NCBI RefSeq assembly: GCF_000773975.1
Contig: NZ_JRUQ01000006.1
Coordinates: 124,001-188,000 of the forward strand
Length of the DNA: 64,000 bases
Direction of reading: 5' to 3'
Source of the DNA: Erwinia typographi
Lineage (GTDB): Bacteria; Pseudomonadota; Gammaproteobacteria; Enterobacterales; Enterobacteriaceae
Shown here: positions 14,651 to 23,501 of the stretch, piece after piece
How positions within the stretch are numbered: the stretch's first letter is position 1
Layout: the number at the start of each line of letters is the position of its first letter
Program-made: the position numbers and the translations under genes
Notes under the pieces: generated by a model
What the model was told of the DNA's origin: nothing
What the model saw: only the letters and a program-made list of their open reading frames with translations
The model's database searches: none

Positions 14651-15928
14651 TTATACCCCCAGCCGATCCCGCAGAGAGTACCAGGCTGCGCCGATAGCGG
14701 TCAGCGGCACGCGGAAACGACGGCCGCCGGGGAAGGGCAGATGCGGCAGTTTGGCGAAGGCGTCAAAGCGCTGTGGCTTACCGCCCAGCGCCTCATTCAC
14801 CAGTTTTCCCGCCAGATGGGTAAAGGTCACGCCATGTCCGCTGTCGCCCTGAATATAGTACACGCCGTTATCCAGACGACCGACTTGCGGCATCCGCGAC
14901 AGCGTCAGCAGGAAATTACCGCTCCAGCTATAGTCAAACTTAATGCCGTGCAGCTGTGGGAAGGTTTTTAACAGTTTTGGCCGGATCAGCGCATCGATAT
15001 CTTCCGGCTCGCGCGCGCCGTAGACCACGCCGCCGCCGTACAGCAGGCGGTTATCGGCCGTCAGGCGGAAATAGTCGAGCAGGTAATTACAGTCTTCCAC
15101 GCAGCGATTGTTTGGCAGCAGCGCCAGGGCCCGGTCAGCCGACAGCGGTTCGGTGGTGACAATCTGCGAGCCGCAGGGAATGCTCATGCGTGTGATCCTT
15201 GGCTCAAGATGCGGAGCAAGGTAGGCATTTCCGGCAAAAATAACGAATTTCGCGGTCACCCGCCCCTTCGCTGTAACAATCTGATGCAGGTTGCCATAGG
15301 TCACCGAGGTCACCTCTGACTGTTCATAGATGCGCCCGCCGTGTCGCCGAATCGCCTCCGCTTCACCCAGCGCCAGATTCAGCGGGTGAAGATGACCTCC
15401 ATGCTTATCCAGCAATCCTCCCACGTAGCGATCGCTGGCTACTTCGCGGCGGATCCCCGCTTCATCCAGCATTTTCAGCCCGGTGTTGCCATACTGCTGC
15501 CAGCGCTTCTGCTGTTCCGCCAGATGGTGCATCTGGCGCTTGTTCAGCGCGGCAAAGATGCCGCCGGGCCGGTAGTCGCACTCTATGGCGTAGCGATCGA
15601 TACGATCGCGGATCACGCTGGCGCCTTCAAACATCATGCTGCCCAGCAGGCTGGCGCTCTCTTTCCCGTAGCGCTGCTCAATCACGTCCACGTCACGACT
15701 GTAGGAGTTCACCACCTGGCCGCCGTTACGCCCGCTGGCGCCGAACCCGACTTTCGCCGCTTCAAGCACCACCACATCGTGGCCCGCCTCGCTAAGAAAC
15801 AGCGCGGAAGAGAGCCCGGTAAATCCGCCGCCAATCACGCAGACATCACACTGAATGCTGTCCTGAAGCTGTGGCCAGGGAGCGTGAGGATTAGCCGTCG
15901 CGGCGTAGTAGCTCTTCACATGTTCCAT
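14651..15928 (-). CDS. puuB: Gamma-glutamylputrescine oxidase
   Basis: A 425-residue DAO-family flavoprotein matching E. coli PuuB in length and sequence (for example CDVCVIGGGFTGLSSALFL with the FAD GxGxxG loop, GFGASGRNGGQ, and the C-terminal FPGGRRFRVPLTAIGAA). It oxidises gamma-glutamylputrescine to gamma-glutamyl-gamma-aminobutyraldehyde with release of H2O2 and ammonia. It follows puuR by 30 bases on the same strand. The enzyme for the next step, PuuC, is not encoded here. Confidence 0.95.
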   Translation of the reverse strand: MEHVKSYYAATANPHAPWPQLQDSIQCDVCVIGGGFTGLSSALFLSEAGHDVVVLEAAKVGFGASGRNGGQVVNSYSRDVDVIEQRYGKESASLLGSMMFEGASVIRDRIDRYAIECDYRPGGIFAALNKRQMHHLAEQQKRWQQYGNTGLKMLDEAGIRREVASDRYVGGLLDKHGGHLHPLNLALGEAEAIRRHGGRIYEQSEVTSVTYGNLHQIVTAKGRVTAKFVIFAGNAYLAPHLEPRITRMSIPCGSQIVTTEPLSADRALALLPNNRCVEDCNYLLDYFRLTADNRLLYGGGVVYGAREPEDIDALIRPKLLKTFPQLHGIKFDYSWSGNFLLTLSRMPQVGRLDNGVYYIQGDSGHGVTFTHLAGKLVNEALGGKPQRFDAFAKLPHLPFPGGRRFRVPLTAIGAAWYSLRDRLGV

Positions 15929-15958
15929 AACTCCCTCCTTTTTATAGACGATACCGGC

Positions 15959-16516
15959 TCAGAACGTTGCCGGGGTATGCGCGCTGACAATCCGACAGGG
16001 CTGCGTTGAAGAATTGGTGAAGCTGTGGGGAAGGCCGGTGTTGATCACATAGCTCTGACCGGCATAAAGGGGGTAAATCTGCCCGCCGATGGTCAGGGTA
16101 ATCTGCCCCTCCAGCAGCGTGCCGGTCTCCTCTCCCTGATGGCGAATCTTCTCGCCGGTGGTGGCGCCTGGCTCATAGGTTTCCAGCAGCATCGCCAGCG
16201 TGCGCGCCGGGTTGCCGTTGTGGATAAGCCGCAGCGAGACGCCCTGGCTGCCAATATCAATCAGCTCGTGCTGGTCAATCACCACCTTCGGCGGCTCATC
16301 CCTGACGGGCTCAGAGAAGAATTCGGAGAGCGAGAGGCCATAAACTTTTAATAACTTCTGTAGGGTGCTGACCGCAGGGCTGACTTTATCCTGTTCTATG
16401 GTGCTAATCGCACTGTGCGTCAGACCCGAAAGTTCGGCGACGCGTCGCTGTGACATTCCCATCTGCTGGCGGATTTCCGATAAACGTCGTCCCGGAGCCA
16501 GAGTGGCTTCGTTCAT
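15959..16516 (-). CDS. puuR: HTH-type transcriptional regulator PuuR (XRE-cupin)
   Basis: A 185-residue repressor, the same length as E. coli PuuR. The N-terminal XRE helix-turn-helix covers about residues 9-62 (RRLSEIRQQMGMSQRRVAEL, then HSAISTIEQDKVSPAV). The C-terminal cupin (about 110-180) contains GEETGTLLEGQITL and GLPHSFTN and probably senses putrescine. The start at 16516 overlaps the puuD stop (ATGA) and follows AGGAGGAAACAAGGCT. It should repress the divergent puu promoters between puuD and puuA. Confidence 0.93.
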   Translation of the reverse strand: MNEATLAPGRRLSEIRQQMGMSQRRVAELSGLTHSAISTIEQDKVSPAVSTLQKLLKVYGLSLSEFFSEPVRDEPPKVVIDQHELIDIGSQGVSLRLIHNGNPARTLAMLLETYEPGATTGEKIRHQGEETGTLLEGQITLTIGGQIYPLYAGQSYVINTGLPHSFTNSSTQPCRIVSAHTPATF

Positions 16517-17277
16517 AGCCTTGTTTCCTCCTGATGCCGTTGGCAGGCGTGGATAAACCCATCGAACAACAGGCGGGATAACGTCGACGTCTCGCTTTGC
16601 CATTCCGGGTGCCACTGCACCGCGAGGGCAAAAGGATAGTCCCGCAGACTGATGGCCTCAATCAGGCCGTCGGCCGCGCGCGCCTCGATGCGGAGCGGGG
16701 CGCCGAGCGAACGGATCCCCTGTTGGTGAAGCGAATTAACCCAGAACTTTTCGCAGCCTTCAACCAGCGGGGAGAGCAGGCCGTCCGGCTCAACAAAAAC
16801 CTCATGAACCGGCGCATACTGCTCATCCAGCGACAGGCCCTCGTCCTCACGGTGTTCCTGAAAGCCGGGAACGGTATGCAGCTGACGATGAAGCGTGCCG
16901 CCGGTGGCGACGACCAGTTCCTGTAGCCCGCGACAAATGGCCAACAGCGGCAGGCGCTTAGCGCGAGCGGCGTTGATTAAGGCAAAAGCGAGAGCATCCC
17001 GTCCGGGGTCGGCGCAGGCTTCGGTGCCCGCTTCGCCATAGTGGTGAGGTTCGATATTGCTGGGGCTGCCGGTGAGCAAAATGCCCGCCAGCGGTGCCAT
17101 AGCAATTTCTAATAGATCGGGTGAGGAGAGCAAACCTTGCGGTAAAGCCAGCGGCACGCCGCCCGACTGGATCACGGCCTGTAGATATTTGTTGTGCACC
17201 ATCTGAGTGGGATGGCCGCCTTTGTCAATCTGACACATCACTACGCCAATCAATGGCTTGTTAAAAATAATGCCCAT
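16513..17277 (-). CDS. puuD: Gamma-glutamyl-GABA hydrolase
   Basis: A class I glutamine-amidotransferase-like hydrolase that releases GABA from gamma-glutamyl-GABA. The nucleophile elbow is AICRGLQELVVATGG, and the His-Glu dyad is in AVQWHPEW. Two adjacent ATG codons at 17280 and 17277 follow GAGGGGA; the second gives better spacing and the E. coli length of 254. An upstream TTG extension is unlikely. It is the first gene of the minus-strand puuDRB unit, divergent from puuA. Confidence 0.94.
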   Translation of the reverse strand: MGIIFNKPLIGVVMCQIDKGGHPTQMVHNKYLQAVIQSGGVPLALPQGLLSSPDLLEIAMAPLAGILLTGSPSNIEPHHYGEAGTEACADPGRDALAFALINAARAKRLPLLAICRGLQELVVATGGTLHRQLHTVPGFQEHREDEGLSLDEQYAPVHEVFVEPDGLLSPLVEGCEKFWVNSLHQQGIRSLGAPLRIEARAADGLIEAISLRDYPFALAVQWHPEWQSETSTLSRLLFDGFIHACQRHQEETRL

Positions 17278-17417
17278 CATTCCCCTCGTCAGACTGGTAA
17301 ATATATCAACCGGAAAGGGCGCTTTCGGCGCAATTTTGTGCAATATATTGTCAATCTAGCAATCGACTGCACATTATTCAAACGTATTTGGCGACAAAAG
17401 AAACTTGAATGTAACAT

Positions 17418-17446
17418 TTGCACACTTTTTGTGTTGGCGCTATGTT
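17418..17446 (+). promoter_or_regulatory. Candidate sigma-70 promoter of puuA
   Basis: TTGCAC and TATGTT are separated by 17 bases, 61 bases before the puuA start. The surrounding divergent region (17281-17506) is A+T rich and holds segments such as TTGAATAATGTGCA (reverse strand) that partly resemble PuuR sites as I recall them (ATAATGAACA core). Operator assignment is weak; the hexamers are directly visible. Confidence 0.5.
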
Positions 17447-17506
17447 AGGAATGTGGCTGTTATTTTGAGCAACGCTCAACGAACGAAACAAACGCGGGGT
17501 AACCTC

Positions 17507-18922
17507 ATGACCAATATTGTCGAAGTAGAAGACTTCACGAGGCACAGTGAAGAGAAACGAACCAGCGCGTTCCAGCATGAAGTGCACGCTTATCTGGAAC
17601 GCCATCCTGAAACCCAGTACGTCGATATTCTTCTTAACGATCTCAACGGTGTCTTTCGCGGTAAGCGCATCCCCATCGCTAATCTGTATAAACTTGAGAA
17701 AGGCTGCTACTTCCCCGCTTCTGTTTTCGCCATGGACATCCTCGGTAACACGGTCGAAGAGGCCGGTCTGGGCCAGGCGCTCGGTGAACCGGACAACATT
17801 TGTCTCCCCGTAGAAGGTACGCTAATCCCTTCCGCTGCCGACCCGCAGCACCTGGCGCAGGTTCTTCTGACCATGCGTAATCAAGATGGTACTCCCTTTG
17901 ACGTTGAACCCCGGAACGTTCTCAATCACCTCTGGCAACGGTTGCGTAATCGAGGTCTGTTTCCGGTTGTAGCGGTAGAGCTGGAGTTCTATCTGGTCGA
18001 TAAAAAGCGTGACGCGGAGGGCTATATTCAGCCGCCGTGCGCGCCGGGCAGCGACGAGCGCAATATGCAAAGCCAGGTCTATTCGGTGGATAACCTTGAC
18101 CACTTCTCTGAGGTGCTGAGCGAAATTGACACGCTGGCTAAACAGCAGGGCATTCCGGCCGATGGCGCGCTGGCGGAGGCCTCGCCAGGCCAGTTTGAGA
18201 TCAACCTTCATCATACCCGCAATGTGCTTAGCGCCTGTGACCACGCGATTCAGCTAAAGCGCCTGGTACGCCAGGTGGCTGAGAACCACGGGATGACCGC
18301 CACCTTTATGGCTAAGCCCTATGAAGAGTACGCCGGTAGCGGAATGCACATACATATCAGTATGCTGGACGCGGCCGATCATAATGCCTTTGCCTGCGAT
18401 GACGGCAGCGACTCCCCGCTGCTGAAACGCACGCTGGCCGGGATGATCGATTTGATGCCTGCCTCGATGGCGCTGCTGGCACCTAACGTTAACGCCTACC
18501 GTCGCTTTCTGCCGGACGCCTTCGTTCCCTTACAGGCGTCCTGGGGACATAACAATCGCACCGTGGCGCTGCGCATTCCCTGTGGCGATGTTGATAATCA
18601 CCGCATCGAATACCGCGTAGCCGGGGCGGATGCCAATCCTTATCTGGTGATGGCGGCTATTCTGGCCGGGATGCTGCACGGCATGGATAACCAGCTGCCG
18701 CTGCCTGCGGCGGTGAAAGGCAATGGTCACGAAGCGGACGGCAACCCGCTGCCGATCCGTCAGAGCGACGCGCTGTATGAATTCGAGCAAAGCTACCCGC
18801 TGCAACAGCTGCTGGGTGAACGCTTTGGCTTTGTCTGGCATAGCTGTAAGCACCATGAGCTGATGCACTTTGAGCGCCTGATCACCGCTACCGAAATAGA
18901 CTGGATGCTTAAAAACGCCTGA
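17507..18922 (+). CDS. puuA: Gamma-glutamylputrescine synthetase
   Basis: A 471-residue glutamine synthetase-family ligase (E. coli PuuA 472) that joins glutamate and putrescine using ATP, the first step of the Puu pathway. Visible are the metal-ligand segment VVAVELEFYLV, GSGMHIHISM, and NRTVALRIPCGD. The ATG at 17507 follows GGGGTAACCTC; it gives MTNIVEVEDF, very like the E. coli start. It is divergent from puuD and 13 bases upstream of the aminotransferase gene. Confidence 0.95.
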   Translation: MTNIVEVEDFTRHSEEKRTSAFQHEVHAYLERHPETQYVDILLNDLNGVFRGKRIPIANLYKLEKGCYFPASVFAMDILGNTVEEAGLGQALGEPDNICLPVEGTLIPSAADPQHLAQVLLTMRNQDGTPFDVEPRNVLNHLWQRLRNRGLFPVVAVELEFYLVDKKRDAEGYIQPPCAPGSDERNMQSQVYSVDNLDHFSEVLSEIDTLAKQQGIPADGALAEASPGQFEINLHHTRNVLSACDHAIQLKRLVRQVAENHGMTATFMAKPYEEYAGSGMHIHISMLDAADHNAFACDDGSDSPLLKRTLAGMIDLMPASMALLAPNVNAYRRFLPDAFVPLQASWGHNNRTVALRIPCGDVDNHRIEYRVAGADANPYLVMAAILAGMLHGMDNQLPLPAAVKGNGHEADGNPLPIRQSDALYEFEQSYPLQQLLGERFGFVWHSCKHHELMHFERLITATEIDWMLKNA

Positions 18923-18935
18923 TGGGAGGCCGACA

Positions 18936-20234
18936 ATGACGCAAACTAACCAGCAATGGCAGGTGAGACGTGAAGCGGCCGTGACGCCTGGCGTCGGCAG
19001 TTCACTGCAAGTTTATCTGCAAAAAGCTCTGAATGCCGAACTGTGGGACGTGGAGGGTAAGCGATACATCGATTTTGCTTCCGGCATTGCCGTGGTAAAT
19101 ACCGGGCACAACCATCCCAAAGTGATTCAGGCGGTGACCGCGCAGCTTGCGTGCTTTAGCCACCCCTGTTTTCAGGTGACCCCTTACGGCGGCTATGTGG
19201 AGCTGGCTGAAAAATTGAACGCGCTGGTTCCGATAGCCGCGCCGACGCAAACGCTGCTGATGTCTACCGGGGCGGAAGCCGTTGAAAATGCCATCAAGGT
19301 GGCCAGGATTGCCACCGGACGAAGCGCGGTCATTGCGTTTCGCGGAGGATTCCACGGCCGCACGCTGCTGGGCATGGCGCTGACCGGTAAAGTCCAGCCG
19401 TATAAAAAAGGCTATGGGCCTTTCCCCGGCGGCATTTTCCACGCGCCTTATCCGGCCGATTATTTAGGCATCTCTGAGTCACAGTCGCTGGCTTCGCTGC
19501 AGGGTATTTTTGCGGCAGATGTCTCGCCGGACGACGTGGCGGCGATCATCATTGAACCGGTGCAGGGTGAAGGCGGTTTTTACGCCGCTCCTGCCTCTTT
19601 CCTCAGACAACTGCGCGCCCTTTGTGATGAACACGGCATTGTACTGATTGCCGATGAAATCCAGAGCGGATTCTGCCGTACGGGAAAAACCTTCGCCATT
19701 GAACACAGCGGCGTGGAGCCGGATTTGGTCACCATGGCGAAAAGCCTGGCCGGCGGCTTCCCGCTTTCAGCCGTGGTGGGGCGAAAATCGCTGATGGCAA
19801 AGGCGCAGGCTGGCGGCCTCGGCGGCACCTATGCCGGATCGCCCGTTGGCATTGCGGCGGCGCTGGCGGTCATAAGCTTAATTGATGAAGAGCAGCTAAA
19901 CGTTAAGGCGCAGCAGCAGGGCGAGTGGCTGAGCACTTTTCTTCACCATCTGGCCGAAGAGTTTGACTGTATCGGCGATATTCGCGGCCGGGGCGCCATG
20001 GTGGCCATGGAGCTGGTTGAGTCGCGGGACCGCGCCAGGCCTGATAAGGCGCTGACCCAGGCGCTGGTGCAGGAAGCCGGACGGCAGGGGTTGGTCCTGC
20101 TCTCGTGCGGCGTGCGGGCCAACGTGATTCGCTTCCTGATCCCGCTGACCGCCAGCAAAGAAATTGTCACTGAAGGCCTTAATCTCTTGTCATCCTCCCT
20201 CCGTCTGGTGCAAAATATGCGCCCTGCAAAATGA
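18936..20234 (+). CDS. puuE: 4-aminobutyrate aminotransferase (PuuE/GabT type)
   Basis: A 432-residue class III PLP aminotransferase that converts GABA plus 2-oxoglutarate to succinate semialdehyde and glutamate. Seen are NTGHNHPKVIQAV, STGAEAVENAIKVAR, FRGGFHGRT, IIIEPVQGEGGFY, the PLP Asp in LIADEIQSGF and the Schiff-base lysine in MAKSLAGGFPLSA. Position directly after puuA and the missing gabDP neighbours favour PuuE over GabT. A terminator follows. Confidence 0.9.
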   Translation: MTQTNQQWQVRREAAVTPGVGSSLQVYLQKALNAELWDVEGKRYIDFASGIAVVNTGHNHPKVIQAVTAQLACFSHPCFQVTPYGGYVELAEKLNALVPIAAPTQTLLMSTGAEAVENAIKVARIATGRSAVIAFRGGFHGRTLLGMALTGKVQPYKKGYGPFPGGIFHAPYPADYLGISESQSLASLQGIFAADVSPDDVAAIIIEPVQGEGGFYAAPASFLRQLRALCDEHGIVLIADEIQSGFCRTGKTFAIEHSGVEPDLVTMAKSLAGGFPLSAVVGRKSLMAKAQAGGLGGTYAGSPVGIAAALAVISLIDEEQLNVKAQQQGEWLSTFLHHLAEEFDCIGDIRGRGAMVAMELVESRDRARPDKALTQALVQEAGRQGLVLLSCGVRANVIRFLIPLTASKEIVTEGLNLLSSSLRLVQNMRPAK

Positions 20235-20238
20235 ATCT

Positions 20239-20271
20239 ATAACCGACGCTTATCGCGCCGGTTATTTTTTT
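20239..20271 (+). terminator. Rho-independent terminator after puuE
   Basis: An imperfect 11-bp stem (ATAACCG-a-CGC / GCG-c-CGGTTAT) with loop TTATC ends in seven T. It starts 5 bases after the puuE stop and separates puuAE from plaP. Confidence 0.88.
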
Positions 20272-20366
20272 GGCAGAAACCACATTCGCATTCAAGAGGC
20301 CGGTCCAGAACCGGATAGATACACGCTTTTAGCACGCACGGACGTGCTATGTTGAGGAAAAGAACA

Positions 20367-20564
20367 ATGGGGCAACACTTCATTACTCCAGCGCACGCCG
20401 GTATCCGCCAGCGTGATGACTACGGCGCCGCGGCAGGCTTCACCTTCATCCCTTCCTGCCAGTCCGTTACCCCCTTAAAGAACAGCTCTCGCATCATGCG
20501 AAGTTTCCCTGTGGTTCAACCCAGAACGGTTGGCGCTATGGGGAGGCTGAATCATGTCGCTTAA
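20367..20564 (+). CDS. Possible upstream open reading frame in the plaP leader (65 codons)
   Basis: The frame begins [20 protein letters not shown] after GAGGAAAAGAAC and overlaps the plaP start by 11 bases in another frame. The protein is not recognised and has no transmembrane or known motif. A 7-bp hairpin (TAGCACG / CGTGCTA, 20330-20349) lies just before it. It may be a regulatory upstream frame coupling translation to plaP, or merely a chance frame in a 280-base leader. No homologue is known to me. Confidence 0.25.
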   Translation: MGQHFITPAHAGIRQRDDYGAAAGFTFIPSCQSVTPLKNSSRIMRSFPVVQPRTVGAMGRLNHVA

Positions 20565-21909
20565 TCCTCAAACTTCTCGTCCGCATCTGAAAAAAACGCT
20601 GACATTATTACCTGTGGTAATGATGGGGCTGGCCTATATGCAGCCAATGACCCTGTTTGATACCTTTGGCATTGTCTCCGGTCTGACCGATGGTCATGTG
20701 GCCACCGCGTACGCCTTCGCGCTTGTGGCGATCCTCTTTACGGCGCTGAGCTATGGCAAGCTGGTCCGTCGCTTCCCCTCTGCGGGTTCGGCCTATACCT
20801 ATGCTCAGAAAGCTATCAGCCCGCACGTCGGGTTTATGGTGGGCTGGTCATCGCTGCTGGACTATCTGTTCATGCCGATGATCAATATCCTGCTGGCAAA
20901 AATTTATTTTGAAGCGCTGGTTCCGGGCATCCCCTCATGGATTTTCGTAGTGCTGCTGGTGGGCTTTATGACGCTTTCAAACCTGAAGGGCATCAAGACC
21001 GTTGCTAACTTCAACAGCGTGATCGTGGTGCTTCAGGTTGCGGTAATGATCGCCATTATGGCAATGGTGGTGTATGGCGTGGCGCACGGCGAAGGTGCCG
21101 GTACGCTGGTCAGCAGCAAACCGTTCTGGTCTGAGAACGCCCACGTCGTGCCGATGATCACCGGGGCGACGATCCTCTGCTTCTCGTTCCTCGGCTTTGA
21201 CGGCATCAGTTCGCTTTCCGAAGAGACGAAAAACGCCGAGCGCGTGATCCCTAAGGCCATTTTCCTGACCGCGCTGATCGGCGGGGCGATTTTTGTGGTG
21301 GTGTCCTACTTCCTGCAATTGTACTTCCCGGACATTTCACGCTTTAAAGATCCTGACGCCTCGCAGCCGGAAATCATGCTCTATGTGGCGGGCAGAACCT
21401 TCCAGTTTGGCATCCTGATCTTCTCCTGCGTGACCGTGCTGGCCTCTGGCATGGCTGCGCACGCAGGCGTGTCGCGCCTGATGTATGTAATGGGACGTGA
21501 TGGCGTGTTCCCGGAGCGTTTCTTCGGCTATATCCATCCTAAGTGGCGGACGCCAGCGCTGAACGTGCTGCTGGTCGGGGCGATTGCTCTGTTGTCGATC
21601 ACCATGGATCTGGTGACGGCGACGGCGCTGATTAACTTTGGCGCGCTGGTGGCGTTTACCTTCGTTAACCTGTCGGTGATTTCCCAGTTCTGGATAAGAG
21701 AAGGGCGCAACAAGTCGCTGAAGGACAATATCAACTTCCTGCTGCTGCCGCTGTGCGGCGCGCTGACGGTTGGCGCGCTGTGGATTAACCTGGAAGAGAG
21801 CTCGATGATTCTGGGGCTGATCTGGGGCAGCGTGGGTCTGATTTATCTGGCCTTTGTGACCCGCAGCTTCCGTAACCCGGTGCCGCAGTGCACTGAAGAG
21901 CCAATGTAA
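20554..21909 (+). CDS. plaP: Low-affinity putrescine importer PlaP (APC family)
   Basis: A 451-residue amino-acid/polyamine permease of the inner membrane with about 12 hydrophobic segments. It matches E. coli PlaP (formerly YeeF) more closely than Puu[41 protein letters not shown] and NPVPQ at the end. PlaP imports putrescine by proton symport. The start follows GGGGAGGCTGAATC. In E. coli it also lies between yeeZ and sbcB, so the puu genes are inserted next to a core importer. Confidence 0.92.
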   Translation: MSLNPQTSRPHLKKTLTLLPVVMMGLAYMQPMTLFDTFGIVSGLTDGHVATAYAFALVAILFTALSYGKLVRRFPSAGSAYTYAQKAISPHVGFMVGWSSLLDYLFMPMINILLAKIYFEALVPGIPSWIFVVLLVGFMTLSNLKGIKTVANFNSVIVVLQVAVMIAIMAMVVYGVAHGEGAGTLVSSKPFWSENAHVVPMITGATILCFSFLGFDGISSLSEETKNAERVIPKAIFLTALIGGAIFVVVSYFLQLYFPDISRFKDPDASQPEIMLYVAGRTFQFGILIFSCVTVLASGMAAHAGVSRLMYVMGRDGVFPERFFGYIHPKWRTPALNVLLVGAIALLSITMDLVTATALINFGALVAFTFVNLSVISQFWIREGRNKSLKDNINFLLLPLCGALTVGALWINLEESSMILGLIWGSVGLIYLAFVTRSFRNPVPQCTEEPM

Positions 21910-21932
21910 TTTTCCGGCTGAAGGGAAACAGA

Positions 21933-21957
21933 AAAGGGCGCTCAGGCGCCCTTTTTT
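21933..21957 (+). terminator. Rho-independent terminator after plaP
   Basis: The 9-bp stem AAAGGGCGC / GCGCCCTTT with TCAG loop is followed by a T-run, 23 bases after the plaP stop. Confidence 0.93.
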
Positions 21958-22108
21958 ATTGGTGCGGCGCGTGGCTGGCCTCCGTACCAAAATACAGCCC
22001 GGGCAGTAATTAATCCGGTCGCTATTTATGGCAACGCCGCGAGTTATTGCCGGAAAAGTCGCTAGCGCCCGCAAATATTAGTATCCTGCAATTCGATAGC
22101 GATATTTG

Positions 22109-22155
22109 TTCTTAAGAAGAATAACGTCGCATTCAATATTAATTACGCCGTAATT
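22109..22155 (+). promoter_or_regulatory. Palindromic sites upstream of the sulfur-scavenging operon
   Basis: The 329-base gap 21958-22286 contains no convincing gene. It is A+T rich and holds two exact palindromes, TTCTTAAGAA (22109-22118) and AATTACGCCGTAATT (22141-22155), plus an ATAGC...GCTAT inverted pair near 22205-22222. They are candidate regulator sites (for example CysB/Cbl-type activators of sulfur-starvation genes), but no consensus match can be claimed. Confidence 0.35.
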
Positions 22156-22286
22156 CAAACCGCGAATAATAGTTATCTCAATAATGAAAACCCTTGTGCG
22201 GATATAGCATAACCGCGCTATTTACTTGTTCCAGGCCGCCTGACTATCATTCCTGCCATCCTGTTATTTTTCCTGTGAAATAAACC

Positions 22287-23492
22287 ATGACGCAAAATAA
22301 TGCCAGCAATCCTGGCAGCGCGGCAGTGCTGAATAGCGATCGTGACGCGCTCATTATTGCGCGCCATATTGCCGGGCAAGCCAAAGCGGGCGCGATTGAA
22401 CGCGATCGCCAGCGTATTTATCCCATCGGGTTACTTAATCAATTTACGCAGCTGGGACTGGGCAGCATTAGCGTACCGCGCCAGTTTGGCGGAGGCGGTT
22501 TGTCATTCCAGACGGTGGCAGAGATATTCCGCCTGATTTCCGCCAGCGATCCGTCACTGGGCCAGATTCCGCAAAATCACTTTGGGCTGATTCAGTTCAT
22601 CCTTGCTGAAGGCACCCCTGCGCAGCAACAGCAGTTGCTCAGTGCGGTGGTGAGTGGAAAGCGTCTCGGTAACGGCGGCCCGGAGAAAAACACCCGGCAT
22701 ACCCGCGATGTGCAGGCGCAACTGGTGACAACCTCACAGGGGGAGCAGCTATCCGGCGAGAAGTTTTATTCCACCGGCGCGCTGTTTGCCGACATCCTGG
22801 TGACCACTGCTATGCAGGCGCAGCAGCCGGTGATGGCGTTTATTCCCTTGCCTGCCGCAGGAGTGGAGATCGTGGATGACTGGTCGGGCATCGGCCAGCG
22901 TACCACCGCCAGCGGTACGGTAAAACTGCACCAGGTAGCGGTCGATCCGCAGCTGATCATACCGCTGCCCTGCGCGGAAAAACCTACGCTGCGCGGTGCG
23001 GTATCGCAACTGATTCAGGCCGCGATTGATGCCGGCATTGCGCAAGGGGCGCTGGATGATGCGCTGGAGTTTGTGCGCAACAGTTCACGTCCCTGGGTGG
23101 ATGCGGAGGTCAGTCGTAATGCAGACGATCCCTATATTCTCGCCGATGTTGGCCGTATCGGCACTGAACTGACGGCAGCCAATGCGCTGCTGGTACGCGC
23201 GGCGAAGGCGCTGGACAGCCTCGATCGGCAATCGCTGAGCGCGGAAAACTGCGCATGGGCGTCAATTGCGGTGGCAGAAGCCAAAGTGCTGACTACCGAG
23301 GTCGCGCTGCGTGCCAGTGAGAAGCTGCTCGAATGGGGCGGCAGCCGCGCCACGCTGTTGCGCCACGGCCTTGACCGCCACTGGCGCAATGCGCGTACCC
23401 ATACCCTGCACGATCCGGTGCGCTGGAAGACCCATGCCATCGGCAACTATTACCTCAATGACGCGCAACCCGCGCGCCATGCCTGGATTTAA
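22287..23492 (+). CDS. SfnB/DszC-like flavin-dependent oxidoreductase, copy 1
   Basis: A 401-residue acyl-CoA dehydrogenase-fold flavoprotein of the SfnB/DszC type, which act as FMNH2-dependent monooxygenases or oxidoreductases in sulfone and thioether use. Diagnostic segments are SLGQIPQNHFGLIQ, DDWSGIGQRTTASGTVKL and the C-terminal HWRNARTHTLHDPVRWK. It heads a six-gene plus-strand unit. No clear Shine-Dalgarno precedes the ATG. It is paralogous to the next gene. The substrate is unknown; organosulfur scavenging is inferred from family and neighbours. Confidence 0.82.
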   Translation: MTQNNASNPGSAAVLNSDRDALIIARHIAGQAKAGAIERDRQRIYPIGLLNQFTQLGLGSISVPRQFGGGGLSFQTVAEIFRLISASDPSLGQIPQNHFGLIQFILAEGTPAQQQQLLSAVVSGKRLGNGGPEKNTRHTRDVQAQLVTTSQGEQLSGEKFYSTGALFADILVTTAMQAQQPVMAFIPLPAAGVEIVDDWSGIGQRTTASGTVKLHQVAVDPQLIIPLPCAEKPTLRGAVSQLIQAAIDAGIAQGALDDALEFVRNSSRPWVDAEVSRNADDPYILADVGRIGTELTAANALLVRAAKALDSLDRQSLSAENCAWASIAVAEAKVLTTEVALRASEKLLEWGGSRATLLRHGLDRHWRNARTHTLHDPVRWKTHAIGNYYLNDAQPARHAWI

Positions 23493-23501
23493 TGAGCAAA
23501 C

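Noticed and set aside
17344-17506. Firm PuuR operator call
   Set aside because: Only partial resemblance to the remembered PuuR site; kept as a note within the promoter entry.
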